Part shown: piece after piece, positions 25,291-32,742 of the stretch
Layout of the letters: every line of letters begins with the position of its first letter
How positions within the stretch are numbered: the first letter of the stretch is position 1
NCBI GenBank assembly: GCA_017460395.1
Contig: JAFUBA010000048.1
Coordinates: 1-39,209, forward strand
Reading direction: 5' to 3'
DNA: 39,209 nucleotides
DNA from: Clostridia bacterium
GTDB taxonomy: Bacteria > Bacillota > Clostridia > Christensenellales > Aristaeellaceae
Program-made: the position numbers and the translations under genes
Notes under the pieces: model-generated
Databases searched by the model: none
The model's input: only the letters and a program-made list of their open reading frames with translations
Told to the model about the DNA's origin: nothing

Positions 25291-25491
25291 ATGCCTAAGC
25301 AGAAAACGCATCGTGGTGCTGCCAAGCGCTTCTCTTTTACCAAGTCTGGTATTGTCAAGCATAAGCAGATGAATGCGAACCATCAGGTTCGTCTGAAGAC
25401 CACCAAGAGGACCCGTCACCTTCGTGCCGACGGTATCGTTGACAACAAGGCAGAGGCCCGGACGATTCATAAGCTGCTGCCCTACAAATAA
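25291..25491 (+). CDS. rpmI: 50S ribosomal protein L35
   Basis: A 66-residue basic protein beginning MPKQKTHRGAAKRFSFTKSG and ending KLLPYK, typical of bL35, a small 50S subunit protein. GGAAGGAGG lies upstream of ATG 25291. It is the middle gene of the infC operon, 48 bases after infC. Confidence 0.97.
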   Translation: MPKQKTHRGAAKRFSFTKSGIVKHKQMNANHQVRLKTTKRTRHLRADGIVDNKAEARTIHKLLPYK

Positions 25492-25521
25492 GTCCAGTAT
25501 CTGGCAAGGAGGAGACAAATC

Positions 25522-25872
25522 ATGGCAAGGATTAAGAGAGCAGTCAATGCTCAGAAGAAGCGCCGCAAGGTCATGAAGCTGGCCAAGGGATACTGGGGAG
25601 CGAAATCCAAGCAGTATCGCGCAGCGACGGAGCAGGTCCGTCGGTCCCTGCGGTATGCATATATCGGACGCAAGCTGCGCAAGCGTGAGTTCCGTCGTCT
25701 GTGGATCAGCAGAATCAATGCTGCGACCCGCCTGAACGGCATGAGCTATTCCGTGTTCATCAATGGTCTGAAGAAGAAGAACATTGAAGTGAACCGCAAG
25801 ATGCTGGCCGATATGGCTGTGAACGATCCGGCAGGCTTCGCCCAGCTGGTGGCCATCGCCAAGGAAGCATAA
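25522..25872 (+). CDS. rplT: 50S ribosomal protein L20
   Basis: A 116-residue basic protein beginning [20 protein letters not shown], with [20 protein letters not shown] and the C-terminal [15 protein letters not shown]. bL20 is an early 50S assembly protein and, in Firmicutes, the repressor of this operon through the leader. AGGAGGAG precedes the ATG. A strong terminator ends the operon. Confidence 0.98.
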   Translation: MARIKRAVNAQKKRRKVMKLAKGYWGAKSKQYRAATEQVRRSLRYAYIGRKLRKREFRRLWISRINAATRLNGMSYSVFINGLKKKNIEVNRKMLADMAVNDPAGFAQLVAIAKEA

Positions 25873-25878
25873 GATTCG

Positions 25879-25904
25879 CCCGGGAACGTGGTTCCCGGGT
25901 TTTT
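25879..25904 (+). terminator. Terminator of the infC operon
   Basis: CCCGGGAAC (25879-25887) pairs perfectly with GTTCCCGGG (25891-25899) around GTG and is followed by five T (25900-25904). Confidence 0.95.
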
Positions 25905-25976
25905 CTTTATTCTGGAGATGTGACTCCAAAAAATGACACAGAATTGAAATAATCTGTAACAATTTTGACATGTTTC

Positions 25977-26005
25977 TTGAGAAGAAGAAGAGCAGCTGCT
26001 ATACT
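25977..26005 (+). promoter_or_regulatory. Promoter of the peptidoglycan-binding protein gene
   Basis: TTGAGA (25977-25982), 17-base spacer, TATACT (26000-26005). A consensus TTGACA at 25965 is too far away (29 bases) to pair with this -10. Confidence 0.7.
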
Positions 26006-26061
26006 TCACACGATCGCCTGTCCAAATGACAGATGGCAGGCGGGGAAACGGAGGCATGACA

Positions 26062-27747
26062 GTGCTGCATCGCGCAGTTCGAAGGATGGCCGTGGTGCTG
26101 TGTGTTCTTTTGCTCCTGACGACATCTGCCTTTGCCCGCACGGCCAACGGCAGTCTGTGCTATGGGGATAAGGGTGATGAGGTCCGGCAGCTTCAGGAGG
26201 ACCTGAAGAAGCTGGGCTATCAGATCGGCACAGTGGACGGGAGCTTTGGCGCATATACAGAGAATGCGGTCCGAAAATTTCAGAAGAAAAATGGTCTCAA
26301 GGTGGATGGTCTGGTGGGAGAAAAGACCCTTGCCATGATCTCCTCGCAGGCAAGCGGCGTGCAGACGCAGGTCACGGCCGCGCCGTCCAGCCAGAGCGCG
26401 CAGCCCATCGTGGTGAGCGGGCAGGCAACAACGACCACCTCCACTTCCGGCAGCTCCTATTTTCAGGGAAACTATTCTACCATCCGTCCGGGCGATAAGG
26501 GCAGCCGGGTGACGCTTTTGCAGAGCGCACTCAATGCTGCGGGCTACAGCTGCGGAAAACAGGATGGCGTGTATGGTTCCGGGACAAAGGCGGCCGTGCA
26601 GGCCCTTCAGAGGGCGGAAAAACTGACGGTGGACGGGATTGCCGGAAGGGTGACGCTGACGAGGCTGGAAACGCTTTTGTCGGGCGGAAAAACCGCGAGT
26701 GCGGCGCAGACGACTACTGCGGCTCCTGCCCAGACAACCACCTCCTCTTCCACGACCGTGTCCGCTGTATCCAGGACGCTCTATCCCGGGTACACGGGCG
26801 ATGATGTGAAGCTGGTGCAGCAGCAACTGAAGCTGCTGGGCTACTACACGGGCAGTGTGGACGGAAAGTACGGTACATCCACCACATCCGCCGTGTCTGC
26901 GTTCCAGCGCTCTGCCGGGCTCACCGTGGACGGAATCGCGGGAAAGAAGACCTTCGATAAGCTCTTCACCTCGCAGCCGGCATCGGCCACAGCCCAGACT
27001 GCATCTCAGGTCCAGGCGCCCACAGACGGCAGCTACCGGAACCTTTCCTACGGAGCTACCGGAAGCGATGTTACGAGCGTCCAGAGCGCTCTCTATGCTT
27101 TGGGATATTCCCTGAACGTGTCCGGTACCTATGACCAGAAAACGGTGGATGCGGTCAAGCTGTTTCAGAAGTCCAACGGGCTGACCATGGACGGGGTGGC
27201 AGGGCCAAATACACAGAAGAAGCTGTATTCCGGCTCGGCCTCAGGTCCCGTGAGCGACACATCGCCCTCGACCACGGTCAGCATCTCCACCTCCTCGGGT
27301 CCCTCGAAGAGCGAGATCAAGCTGCTGCACTGGTTCAATGACATCAAGCCCACATTGAAATCCGGGCAGAACATCCTGGTCTATGAGCCGAATTCCGGCA
27401 TCAGCTGGACGCTGAGGCTGTATTCTCTCGGACGGCACGCAGATGCGGAGCCGGCGACGGCCTCGGACACGGCAGCCATGCTGAAGGCCTTCGGAGGCGT
27501 CAACACATGGACGCAGAAGGCGGTCTATGTGCGCCTGCCGAACGGTACCTGGACGCTTGGATCCACCCACGACATGCCGCACATGTCGGGGTCGGTCAAG
27601 GACAATAATTTTAACGGTCACCTGTGTGTGCATTTTCTCAGGGACATGAGCGAGGCAGAGAAGAACGATCCGAGCTACGGCGTGTCCAACCAGAAGACGA
27701 TCCGTGCCGCTTGGAAGGCACTGACGGGCGAGGAAATCACGAAGTGA
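26062..27747 (+). CDS. Secreted four-repeat peptidoglycan-binding protein with possible YkuD-like C-terminal domain
   Basis: A 561-residue protein if it starts at GTG 26062; GGAGG (26050-26054) is seven bases before it but only one base before the in-frame ATG 26056. A signal peptide (RRMAVVLCVLLLLTTSAFA) is followed by four PG_binding_1 repeats, each with the GDKGDEVRQLQ...LGY...DG...FQ...L.VDG pattern, joined by Ser/Thr/Gln/Ala-rich linkers. The C-terminal part (about residues 410-561) has ordered His and Cys residues: STHDMPHMSGS (His503, His507) and NGHLCVHFLRD (His520, Cys522, His524). The His507-to-Cys522 spacing resembles the HGT...GCVR core of L,D-transpeptidases, but identity is low. 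Confidence 0.85.
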   Translation: MLHRAVRRMAVVLCVLLLLTTSAFARTANGSLCYGDKGDEVRQLQEDLKKLGYQIGTVDGSFGAYTENAVRKFQKKNGLKVDGLVGEKTLAMISSQASGVQTQVTAAPSSQSAQPIVVSGQATTTTSTSGSSYFQGNYSTIRPGDKGSRVTLLQSALNAAGYSCGKQDGVYGSGTKAAVQALQRAEKLTVDGIAGRVTLTRLETLLSGGKTASAAQTTTAAPAQTTTSSSTTVSAVSRTLYPGYTGDDVKLVQQQLKLLGYYTGSVDGKYGTSTTSAVSAFQRSAGLTVDGIAGKKTFDKLFTSQPASATAQTASQVQAPTDGSYRNLSYGATGSDVTSVQSALYALGYSLNVSGTYDQKTVDAVKLFQKSNGLTMDGVAGPNTQKKLYSGSASGPVSDTSPSTTVSISTSSGPSKSEIKLLHWFNDIKPTLKSGQNILVYEPNSGISWTLRLYSLGRHADAEPATASDTAAMLKAFGGVNTWTQKAVYVRLPNGTWTLGSTHDMPHMSGSVKDNNFNGHLCVHFLRDMSEAEKNDPSYGVSNQKTIRAAWKALTGEEITK

Positions 27748-27753
27748 GTTATA

Positions 27754-27789
27754 GGCCCCGGAGCAACCGATGCTCCGGGGCCCAGTTTT
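27754..27789 (+). terminator. Terminator after the peptidoglycan-binding protein gene
   Basis: A 12-bp stem, GGCCCCGGAGCA (27754-27765) with TGCTCCGGGGCC (27771-27782), a five-base loop and a short T run (TTTT) after CAG. The stem is strong but the tail is weak. Confidence 0.75.
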
Positions 27790-27800
27790 CATACATGCGT

Positions 27801-27829
27801 TTGGATGATACTGCGGGACGTGCTATAAT
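27801..27829 (+). promoter_or_regulatory. Promoter of the deoxysugar/glycosylation operon
   Basis: TTGGAT (27801-27806), 17-base spacer, consensus TATAAT (27824-27829), giving a leader of about 130 bases before the first large gene. Confidence 0.7.
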
Positions 27830-27860
27830 CCGGTGCGTAAAGTATACTGATTTTCACAAA

Positions 27861-27938
27861 GATCCGGAACGGAGATTTGAATGAAAATCGTATATGCCCG
27901 CAGACGGTCTGCGATCTTTCCGGATCGTTCTGAGAACG
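27861..27938 (+). promoter_or_regulatory. Structured leader of the glycosylation operon
   Basis: GATCCGGAA (27861-27869) pairs with TTCCGGATC (27918-27926), enclosing the hairpin CGCAGA-CGG-TCTGCG centred near 27906. A third hairpin, CGTTC-TGA-GAACG (27926-27938), ends 14 bases before the GGAGG of the next gene. The first and third stems share base 27926, so they compete slightly. Confidence 0.55.
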
Positions 27939-28024
27939 GGTATAAGATTTTCGGAGGAAAAAGACACCATGCGGTGGCAGAGCGAAGAGGAAGCAAGAAA
28001 GTCGATTCACGAACTGGTCCGTGA
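27881..28024 (+). CDS. Upstream ORF (47 aa) overlapping the start of the RfbH-like gene
   Basis: ATG 27881 has GGAG (27871-27874) six bases upstream. The frame runs 47 codons through the leader hairpins and 56 bases into the next gene in another frame, ending TGA 28022-28024. The peptide begins MKIVYARRRSAIFPDRSENG and is very basic. It may be a regulatory leader peptide; it could also be chance. Confidence 0.35.
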   Translation: MKIVYARRRSAIFPDRSENGYKIFGGKRHHAVAERRGSKKVDSRTGP

Positions 28025-29312
28025 CTACTATGTCCAGTTCAAGCAGCCCCGGAAAGCGTTCGAGCCGGGGGACAGAATTGCCTATGCATCCAGGGTCTAT
28101 GATGACAGGGAGATGTGCGCCCTGACGGATGCCATGCTGGATTTCTGGCTGACCACCGGCAGGTTTGCAGAGGCGTTTGAGAAAAACTTCGCAGACTATC
28201 TCGGGGTGCGCTATGCGCACCTGGTGAATTCCGGGTCCAGCGCCAATCTCCTGGCCTTCATGGTCCTGACGGCTCCGGAGCTCGGGGAGCGGCAGATCAG
28301 GCGCGGGGATGAGGTGATCACGGTGGCCTGCGGCTTCCCGACCACGGTGGCGCCGATCATGCAGTACGGAGCCGTGCCCGTATTCGTGGACGTCACGATC
28401 CCGCAGTACAACATCGATGTATCCCGCCTCGAGGGCGCGCTGTCAGAAAAGACAAAGGCGGTCATGATTGCCCATACCCTGGGCAATCCCTTTGACCTGA
28501 AAGCCGTGAAGGCGTTCTGCGACAGGCACAACCTGTGGCTCATTGAGGACAACTGCGATGCCCTTGGGAGCACCTACACCATCGGGGAGGAGACCAGACT
28601 CACGGGGGCATGGGGGGACATCGGCACATCCAGCTTCTATCCGCCGCACCATATGACCATGGGCGAGGGCGGGGCTGTGTATACAGACAATCCCCTTCTG
28701 CATAAGCTGATCCTTTCCTACCGCGACTGGGGCCGTGACTGCGTGTGTCCCTCCGGCCACGACAATTTCTGCGGGCACAGGTATGACGGCCAGTACGGGC
28801 AGCTGCCGCAGGGGTATGACCATAAGTATGTCTATTCCCATCTGGGCTTCAATCTGAAGATCACGGACATGCAGGCGGCCATCGGGTGCGAGCAGCTGAA
28901 AAAGTTCCCGGAGTTTGTGGAGAAAAGAAAGAGGAACTGGAAGAGACTGCGCAGTGCGCTGGAAAAGTATGAGGATCGATTGATTTTGCCGGAGCCCGCC
29001 GCGGGGAGTGATCCCAGCTGGTTCGGATTCATCATCACGCTCCGTGACGGTATTGCCCGCGAGCGGGTCGTGCCCTATATTGAGTCGAAAAACGTCCAGA
29101 CCCGCATGCTCTTTTCCGGGAACCTGATCCGCCATCCCGCCTTTGACACGCTCCGCGGGACTGACGCCTACAGGGTATCGGGCGAACTGGATGTCACGGA
29201 CCGGATCATGCAAAAGACCTTCTGGGTCGGCGTCTATCCCGGCATGACAGATGAGATGATCGACTATATGGCCCGCGTGATCGGGGAGGCAACGGAGGCT
29301 GCACAGGGGTAA
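27969..29312 (+). CDS. RfbH/E1-type PMP and Fe-S dependent 3-dehydrase (DegT/DnrJ family)
   Basis: A 447-residue DegT/DnrJ/EryC1-fold enzyme. The residue that is the PLP Lys in aminotransferases is His here, in SFYPPHHMTMGEGGAV (His227/228), the hallmark of E1 (CDP-6-deoxy-4-hexulose 3-dehydrase, DdhC/RfbH) and ColD. The cysteines match the E1 [2Fe-2S] pattern: Cys196 (EDNCDALG), Cys258, Cys260 and Cys268 (DCVCPSGHDNFCG), i.e. C-x61-C-x-C-x7-C against x57-x1-x7 in E1. It therefore removes the C3 hydroxyl of a nucleotide-linked 4-keto-6-deoxyhexose, needing an E3 reductase not encoded here. The start is ATG 27969 with GGAGG at 27953-27957. Its stop overlaps the GtrA start by one base. Confidence 0.93.
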   Translation: MRWQSEEEARKSIHELVRDYYVQFKQPRKAFEPGDRIAYASRVYDDREMCALTDAMLDFWLTTGRFAEAFEKNFADYLGVRYAHLVNSGSSANLLAFMVLTAPELGERQIRRGDEVITVACGFPTTVAPIMQYGAVPVFVDVTIPQYNIDVSRLEGALSEKTKAVMIAHTLGNPFDLKAVKAFCDRHNLWLIEDNCDALGSTYTIGEETRLTGAWGDIGTSSFYPPHHMTMGEGGAVYTDNPLLHKLILSYRDWGRDCVCPSGHDNFCGHRYDGQYGQLPQGYDHKYVYSHLGFNLKITDMQAAIGCEQLKKFPEFVEKRKRNWKRLRSALEKYEDRLILPEPAAGSDPSWFGFIITLRDGIARERVVPYIESKNVQTRMLFSGNLIRHPAFDTLRGTDAYRVSGELDVTDRIMQKTFWVGVYPGMTDEMIDYMARVIGEATEAAQG

Positions 29313-29845
29313 TGGAGAAGCTGAAAAAATGGCTGAATCAACTGGAGTCATCCTCCCTTGCACCGCTTGTGCAGTTCATCAAATTCGGCATTGTGGGCGT
29401 CAGCAATACGGCGATCTCCTACGGGATTGAGATGCTGTGCTACTATGTCCTGTTTAGGAATGCAGAGTTTCCTGCGACGGCGGGCTTTCTTCAGCGCCTC
29501 GGGATTCCGGCAGAGGGAGAGCAGGTGAAGGTGGTGGTGGTCTCGGTGATTGCACTGGTGATCAGCGCCATGAATGCCTTTTACTGGAACAGTCGGTATG
29601 TCTTTGAGACGGGGGAGAAGCGCACGGCGGGATGGGTGATCCGGACGTATGTGAAGACCCTGGCCAGCTATGCGCTCACAGGGCTTGTCATCGCTCCTGC
29701 ACTCAAGGTGTGGCTGAGCGGCTGGATGCCGTACTATTTAGCCAGCCTTGCCACCCTCATCGTGACCATCCCGGTCAATTTTGTGATCAACAAGTTCTGG
29801 GCATATGCATCCCCTGGAAAGAAGCAGAAGGAGGCTCAGGCATGA
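29312..29845 (+). CDS. GtrA family membrane protein (polyprenyl-linked sugar flippase)
   Basis: A 177-residue GtrA-like protein with four predicted membrane helices. FIKFGIVGVSNTAISYGIEM is the family's first helix; FYWNSRYVFE and the final VNFVINKFWAY are family signatures. GtrA proteins are thought to flip undecaprenyl-phosphate-linked sugars across the membrane for Gtr-type glycosylation. An insertion of about 20 residues (FRNAEFPATAGFLQRLGIPA) lies between helices 1 and 2. The gene is coupled to its neighbours at both ends (TAATG and ATGA overlaps). Confidence 0.92.
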   Translation: MEKLKKWLNQLESSSLAPLVQFIKFGIVGVSNTAISYGIEMLCYYVLFRNAEFPATAGFLQRLGIPAEGEQVKVVVVSVIALVISAMNAFYWNSRYVFETGEKRTAGWVIRTYVKTLASYALTGLVIAPALKVWLSGWMPYYLASLATLIVTIPVNFVINKFWAYASPGKKQKEAQA

Positions 29846-31677
29846 GACAGCGTCTGGCAGATTATGTCGCAGACTTTCTTGTGTCGCGCGGTGTCCGCGA
29901 CTGCTTTATGGTGGTGGGCGGCGGCGCCATGCACTTAAACGACGCCCTCGGGCACCACGAAGGGCTCCACTGCACCTTCCAGCACCACGAGCAGGCCTGT
30001 GCCATGGCGGCGGAGAGCTATGCGAGGCTGGAGGGACGCGTGGCGGCACTGTGCGTGACCACGGGCCCCGGCGGGACCAATGCCATCACGGGGGTCCTCG
30101 GCGGATGGCTGGACTCCATCCCCATGTTTGTGGTCTCGGGCCAGGTGCGATACGATACGACGGCCCGATATGCCATGCAGTTCACAGAGGGCCTGCAGCT
30201 GCGGGCCGTGGGCGATCAGGAGTATGACATCACGAAGTCTGTCGCACCCATGTGCAAGTACGCCGTCATGCTCGAGCGCCCGGAGGAGATCCGCTACCAT
30301 CTGGAGCGGGCATGGCACCTGTGCCATGCGGGGCGACCCGGGCCCGTCTGGATCGATATCCCGGTGAACTTCCAGGGACAGATCATTGAGACGGACGACC
30401 TGAAAGGCTACGACGAGGCGGAGGATGAGGATCTTCTGCCGGGGCCCGTGGACGCGGAAACGATCGATCAGGTGCTGAGCATGATCCGCGCTGCGGAGCG
30501 TCCCGTCATCTATGCGGGCGGCGGGATCCGCCTGAGCGGGGCCTTTCAGGATTTTCACCGAATGCTTTCGAAACTGCAGATCCCTGTGGTCACCTACTGG
30601 AACTCCATCGATCTGATGGAGACGGACGATCCCGTGTACTGCGGCCGCGGTGGCAACATGGGGGACCGGGCCGGGAACTTTGCCGTGCAGAACAGCGACC
30701 TGGTGCTGGCCATCGGGACCAGGATCTCCATCCGCCAGACAGGCTATGCCTTCGCCTCCTGGGCGCGGGCGGCAAAGGTGATCATGGTGGACATTGACCG
30801 GGCGGAGATGAAAAAGCCGACCATCCACGTGGATCTGCCGGTGTGGGCGGATGCCGGGGACTTTATCAGAAGCCTCTTGGGCGCATCGGAAAAGGAAGAG
30901 GGACCTGTCTTCCGGAATACTTCCTGGCTCAAGCAGTGCCGCATGTGGAAGGAAAGGTATCCCGTGGTCACCGAGCGGCAGAAGCAGCAGACACAGGGCG
31001 GCGCCAACGTCTATGCGGCCCTCTCCATGATCTCAGATGCCCTGCCGGAGGGAAGCCTCACGGCAGTCTCCAACGGTGCCTGCTGCGTGGCGGGTCACCA
31101 GGTGTGGCGGATCCGCCGAGGGACAAGGTTTATCATCAACTCTGCGGTGGCATCCATGGGCTATGGTCTGCCGGCGGCCATCGGGCTGTGCATTGCATCG
31201 GGCAGAAAGAAGACCGTCTGCATGGAGGGTGACGGGTCCATCATGATGAATCTGCAGGAGATGCAGACCATCGTGACCAACCGGCTGCCGGTTCATATCT
31301 TCCTGATCAACAACCGGGGTTATCACTCCATCCGCCTGACGCAGAGCAATCTCTTTTCGGAGCACAAGAAGGTGGGCATCGGGCCGGAGAGCGGAGATCT
31401 GTCCTTCCCGGACTTTGAAAAGATTGCCGGGGCCTTCGGGATTCCATATTACAGGGCAGAGAGCAACCGGGAACTGGAGGGGTGCATCCGGCAGATGCAG
31501 GAGGAAGACGGCTTTGCCATGTGCGAGATCATGACGGACACCGTTCAGCCCTGGGAACCCAAGTCCAGCGCGAAGCGGCTTGCAGACGGCCGTCTCGTCT
31601 CCCCGCCCCTGGAGGATCTGGCACCGTTCCTGAACCGGGACGAACTCATGGAGAACATGTATATTCCCCTCGAGTGA
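29842..31677 (+). CDS. ThDP-dependent enzyme, acetolactate synthase/YerE-like
   Basis: A 611-residue thiamine diphosphate enzyme with the three domains of the AHAS family. The catalytic Glu50 is in FQHHEQACAMAAESYAR. TTGPGGTNAITGV and a FAD/central domain follow. The ThDP/Mg motif runs from EGDGS (Gly463) to NN (490-491), a 27-residue spacing as required. True AHAS belongs to ilv operons; this gene lies between GtrA and a glycosyltransferase and behind an E1-type dehydrase. This recalls YerE, which adds an acetyl unit from pyruvate to C4 of CDP-3,6-dideoxy-4-keto-hexose in yersiniose synthesis. It starts at ATG 29842, eight bases from AGGAGG, overlapping gtrA. Confidence 0.9.
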   Translation: MRQRLADYVADFLVSRGVRDCFMVVGGGAMHLNDALGHHEGLHCTFQHHEQACAMAAESYARLEGRVAALCVTTGPGGTNAITGVLGGWLDSIPMFVVSGQVRYDTTARYAMQFTEGLQLRAVGDQEYDITKSVAPMCKYAVMLERPEEIRYHLERAWHLCHAGRPGPVWIDIPVNFQGQIIETDDLKGYDEAEDEDLLPGPVDAETIDQVLSMIRAAERPVIYAGGGIRLSGAFQDFHRMLSKLQIPVVTYWNSIDLMETDDPVYCGRGGNMGDRAGNFAVQNSDLVLAIGTRISIRQTGYAFASWARAAKVIMVDIDRAEMKKPTIHVDLPVWADAGDFIRSLLGASEKEEGPVFRNTSWLKQCRMWKERYPVVTERQKQQTQGGANVYAALSMISDALPEGSLTAVSNGACCVAGHQVWRIRRGTRFIINSAVASMGYGLPAAIGLCIASGRKKTVCMEGDGSIMMNLQEMQTIVTNRLPVHIFLINNRGYHSIRLTQSNLFSEHKKVGIGPESGDLSFPDFEKIAGAFGIPYYRAESNRELEGCIRQMQEEDGFAMCEIMTDTVQPWEPKSSAKRLADGRLVSPPLEDLAPFLNRDELMENMYIPLE

Positions 31678-31718
31678 GCAGGGATATGCAGACATTTGCA
31701 TGAAAGGATAAGGCTATC

Positions 31719-32669
31719 ATGACGGAAGGCAGAAAACTGGTCAGCATCATGATTCCCTGCTATAACGAGGAAGAGAATGTGGAGGCCATCTGTGAGGCCG
31801 TGACAGAGCAGATGGAAAAACTGAAACAGTATGACTATGAGGTGCTGCTCATCGACAACTGCTCAACGGACGGGACACGGCCGATCATCCGGCGGATCTG
31901 CAAGGAGAACCGGAAGATCAAGGCCATCTTCAATGTGAAGAATTTCGGACAGTTCAACAGCCCCTATTACGGCCTGTGCCAGACAAAGGGTGACTGCGCG
32001 ATCTCCATCTGCGCAGACTTTCAGGATCCGGTGGAGATGATCCCGGAGTTTCTCAGGTACTGGGAGGAAGGCTATCAGATCGTCTGCGGCGTCAAGACAT
32101 CCTCCAGGGAAAATCCGATCATGTACCGCCTGAGGGGGCTTTATTACAAGCTCATCCGGAAGTATTCGGACGTGGAGCAGATTGAGCAGTTCACGGGCTT
32201 TGGCCTGTATGACAAGAGCTTTCTGGATGTGCTCAGGAAGCTGGATGATCCCACACCCTTTATCCGTGGCATCGTGGCAGAGCTTGGCGGCAGGCGCAAG
32301 GAGATTCCCTACGAGCAGCCGCAGCGCCGGGCGGGCAAGACGCACAACAACTGGTACACGCTCTATGATGCGGCCATGCTCTCGGTCACAAGCTATACCA
32401 AGGTCGGCATGCGCATGGCGGTGTTTGGCGGCATGATTGCCTCGTTCATCTCCATCATCATCGGGTTTGTGTACCTGATCATGAAGCTGGTGCACTGGGA
32501 CCGCTTTGATGCAGGACAGGCGCCGCTGATCATCATCACCTGCCTCATGTGCTCCGTGCTTCTGGCCTTCATGGGCTTTCTCGGGGAGTACATCGCGGCC
32601 ATCAACCACAGAATGATGCACCGTCCTCTGGTGGTGGAGGAGGAGCGCATCAATTTCGAGGAATCGTGA
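31719..32669 (+). CDS. GT2 glycosyltransferase of the GtrB/DPM1 type
   Basis: A 316-residue glycosyltransferase. VSIMIPCYNEEENVEAICEA and LLIDNCSTDGT give the nucleotide-sugar site, ICADFQDPVEMIPEF is the DxD-region, and two membrane helices lie near the C-terminus (ASFISIIIGFVYLIMKLV and APLIIITCLMCSVLLAFMGF). This is the layout of GtrB, which moves a sugar onto undecaprenyl phosphate on the inner face of the membrane. It stands 41 bases behind the ThDP gene with an AAAGGATAAGG-type ribosome binding site. Confidence 0.93.
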   Translation: MTEGRKLVSIMIPCYNEEENVEAICEAVTEQMEKLKQYDYEVLLIDNCSTDGTRPIIRRICKENRKIKAIFNVKNFGQFNSPYYGLCQTKGDCAISICADFQDPVEMIPEFLRYWEEGYQIVCGVKTSSRENPIMYRLRGLYYKLIRKYSDVEQIEQFTGFGLYDKSFLDVLRKLDDPTPFIRGIVAELGGRRKEIPYEQPQRRAGKTHNNWYTLYDAAMLSVTSYTKVGMRMAVFGGMIASFISIIIGFVYLIMKLVHWDRFDAGQAPLIIITCLMCSVLLAFMGFLGEYIAAINHRMMHRPLVVEEERINFEES

Positions 32670-32742
32670 GAAAACAGACGCTGGCAGGACAGGAAAAGCC
32701 TGTTCTGCTTTTCGTAAACAAACCGTGTGAGGGGCAAAAACC

